A DNA stretch of 64,000 nt from Candidatus Sphingomonas phytovorans (GTDB lineage Bacteria; Pseudomonadota; Alphaproteobacteria; Sphingomonadales; Sphingomonadaceae), in NCBI GenBank assembly GCA_029202385.1, contig CP119314.1, positions 1,862,501 through 1,926,500 of the forward strand, written 5' to 3'. The notes beneath the pieces are model-generated. The model was not told the origin of the DNA. It was given only the letters and a program-made list of their open reading frames with translations, and did no database searches. This document shows, piece after piece, positions 62,973 to 64,000 of the stretch. The position numbers were made by a program, and so were the translations under genes. Every line of letters begins with the position of its first letter. The stretch's first letter is position 1.

Positions 62973-64000
62973 TCAATAAAGCAGCTTGCGGATGCTCGTA
63001 TCGGGGCCGAACTGACGATAGACCAGTTCGTCGAACATATATTTGAAAGGCGGGCACTGCTTGCCGTGGAAATTGCGGTTGAGGTCGCGCACTTTAGGAC
63101 AGCTGCCCATGCAGGTCGGCAGCAGCGCACAGGCACGGCACTCGCTGTCGTCAAGCGGGTCGCGCTCGCTGAGCGGGCTTTTCGCGAGGCGCGGCCATCC
63201 CGCCGGATCGTCGAGCCGACCGATGCAGCGCCCGTCATTTTCGAGCTCGGCCCAACATTTGTAGAGTTCGCCTTTCGCCGACACCACGAACGCGTTGATC
63301 GAATCCACCTGGCACACGCCAGTGAGGCTCGGCGTCGGGGCCGCGTGCGCGATCGGCCAGCCGTTTCGCGCGCAGACCGCGATGGCGTGGGACTTGAACT
63401 GCGCGAACTCGCGCGCGGTAAGCACCGTCGCGGCTGTCGGCTGACGGGAGAAATTCTCGACATGCGCAAGATCGACCTGGATACGGTCGAGCAGCCCCTC
63501 GGCATCCAGTTCGCGATACAGGTCCTCGAACCGGTCCTGATTCGAACGATCGACATTCATCCGCACCAGCACCGCCATCGACGCGGGAATATGGCGGATG
63601 TTGGCGACGATCTTGGCGAAGGTGCCGCCCCGGCTCCGTTTGAGGAAACGACGCGAATCGTGCACCTCGGCCGGTCCGTCGAGCGTGATCTGCACGTGCG
63701 AGACACCGCAATGATCGAGCATGGCGCAGGTCTTGACGCTCAGCCCATATCCGTTCGTGATAATGTTGGCCTTATAGGCCCCGATCGCGCCGCTGCGCTC
63801 GCGTTCCTGGAACATACCGCTCAGCCGCTCGATCACCGCGAGCCCCATCAGCGGCTCGCCGCCAAACCAGGTCACGCTGAGCGCCGGGGATGGCCCGGCC
63901 GACTCGCAAAGGCCATCGGCGAACGCGACCAGGCGATCCTGGACAGCGACGCTCATCATTCCTTTGACATGCGTTTCGAAACAATAATCGCAACCGAAAT
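62973..64000 (-). CDS. Radical SAM/SPASM peptide-modifying enzyme (5' end outside window)
   Basis: At least 342 residues are visible. The right edge cuts through the radical SAM motif: GCDYCFE remains, holding the last two cysteines of CX3CX2C. ITLDGPAEVHDSRR and WFGGEPLMG confirm the barrel. The C-terminal SPASM domain has VCQVDS, GELYKCWAE, ECRACALLPTCMGSCP and KQCPPFKYM, enough cysteines for two auxiliary clusters. Such enzymes mature RiPP peptides or sulfatases. No precursor peptide is seen in the 174 bases downstream of its stop, so a partner would be upstream, beyond the window. Confidence 0.9.
   Translation of the reverse strand, partial: FGCDYCFETHVKGMMSVAVQDRLVAFADGLCESAGPSPALSVTWFGGEPLMGLAVIERLSGMFQERERSGAIGAYKANIITNGYGLSVKTCAMLDHCGVSHVQITLDGPAEVHDSRRFLKRSRGGTFAKIVANIRHIPASMAVLVRMNVDRSNQDRFEDLYRELDAEGLLDRIQVDLAHVENFSRQPTAATVLTAREFAQFKSHAIAVCARNGWPIAHAAPTPSLTGVCQVDSINAFVVSAKGELYKCWAELENDGRCIGRLDDPAGWPRLAKSPLSERDPLDDSECRACALLPTCMGSCPKVRDLNRNFHGKQCPPFKYMFDELVYRQFGPDTSIRKLLY

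Overview
The window is a high-GC, gene-dense chromosomal segment of an alphaproteobacterium. It most likely comes from Sphingomonadales (Sphingomonas or a close relative). The evidence is the protein sequences themselves, the petABC cluster followed by apt, the DUF2849/cysI/DUF934/cysH sulfur operon, CTC-type L25 next to pth and ychF, and GNSGNP-like (GQSGNPAGRP) DUF5681 proteins. The genus is an inference from protein character, not from a marker gene. Most of the window is housekeeping DNA with compact operons and many 4-base ATGA/GTGA overlaps.

Layout. 0-5.2 kb: rplY, pth, a 2OG-Fe(II) oxygenase-like gene, ychF, an NPP-type phosphodiesterase and a MaoC hydratase. 5.2-6.9 kb: an accessory patch with a Tyr/Gly-rich lipoprotein, a DUF5681 protein, a cluster of TTCCCTGTT repeats and a broken terminase-small-subunit-like gene. 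6.9-10.3 kb: petA-petB-petC-apt (cytochrome bc1). 10.4-17.3 kb: trmL, hemF, an acetyltransferase, two membrane proteins, lipB, small exported proteins, queC-queE. 17.4-21.2 kb: an exported protein, then argD-argF-hslO. 21.2-26.8 kb: a nitronate-monooxygenase-like flavoenzyme, then a hydrolase/SDR/GH130/GT4 run. 26.8-34.4 kb: selO, astD, an exported protein and the siroheme/sulfite/APS reduction operon. 34.4-38.6 kb: dnaB, UPF0262, a GH25 lysozyme-like protein, cdd, dcd. 38.9-42.0 kb: a TPR protein and tonB-exbB-exbD-exbD. 42.2-52.7 kb: folB, GST, acetyltransferase, DUF1285, NUDIX, cca, a GGDEF/EAL protein, parC, and a LysR regulator. 52.8-57.0 kb: an esterase-like hydrolase, a DUF4349 lipoprotein, and purC, purS, purQ. 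57.0-64.0 kb: a second accessory patch with two tRNA-like genes, a 706-residue eCIS-core (DUF4157) protein, a queuosine precursor transporter, tRNA-Arg, a PadR regulator with its membrane partner, and the 3' part of a radical SAM/SPASM maturase that runs off the right edge.

The most interesting parts are the eCIS-core protein with its upstream divergent tRNA-Cys and tRNA-His-like sequences, the SPASM maturase at the edge, and the repeat cluster abutting a decayed phage packaging gene. Starts were chosen from ribosome binding sites, family N-termini and operon overlaps, and several differ from the longest open frame. All family assignments are by eye; no database search was run.
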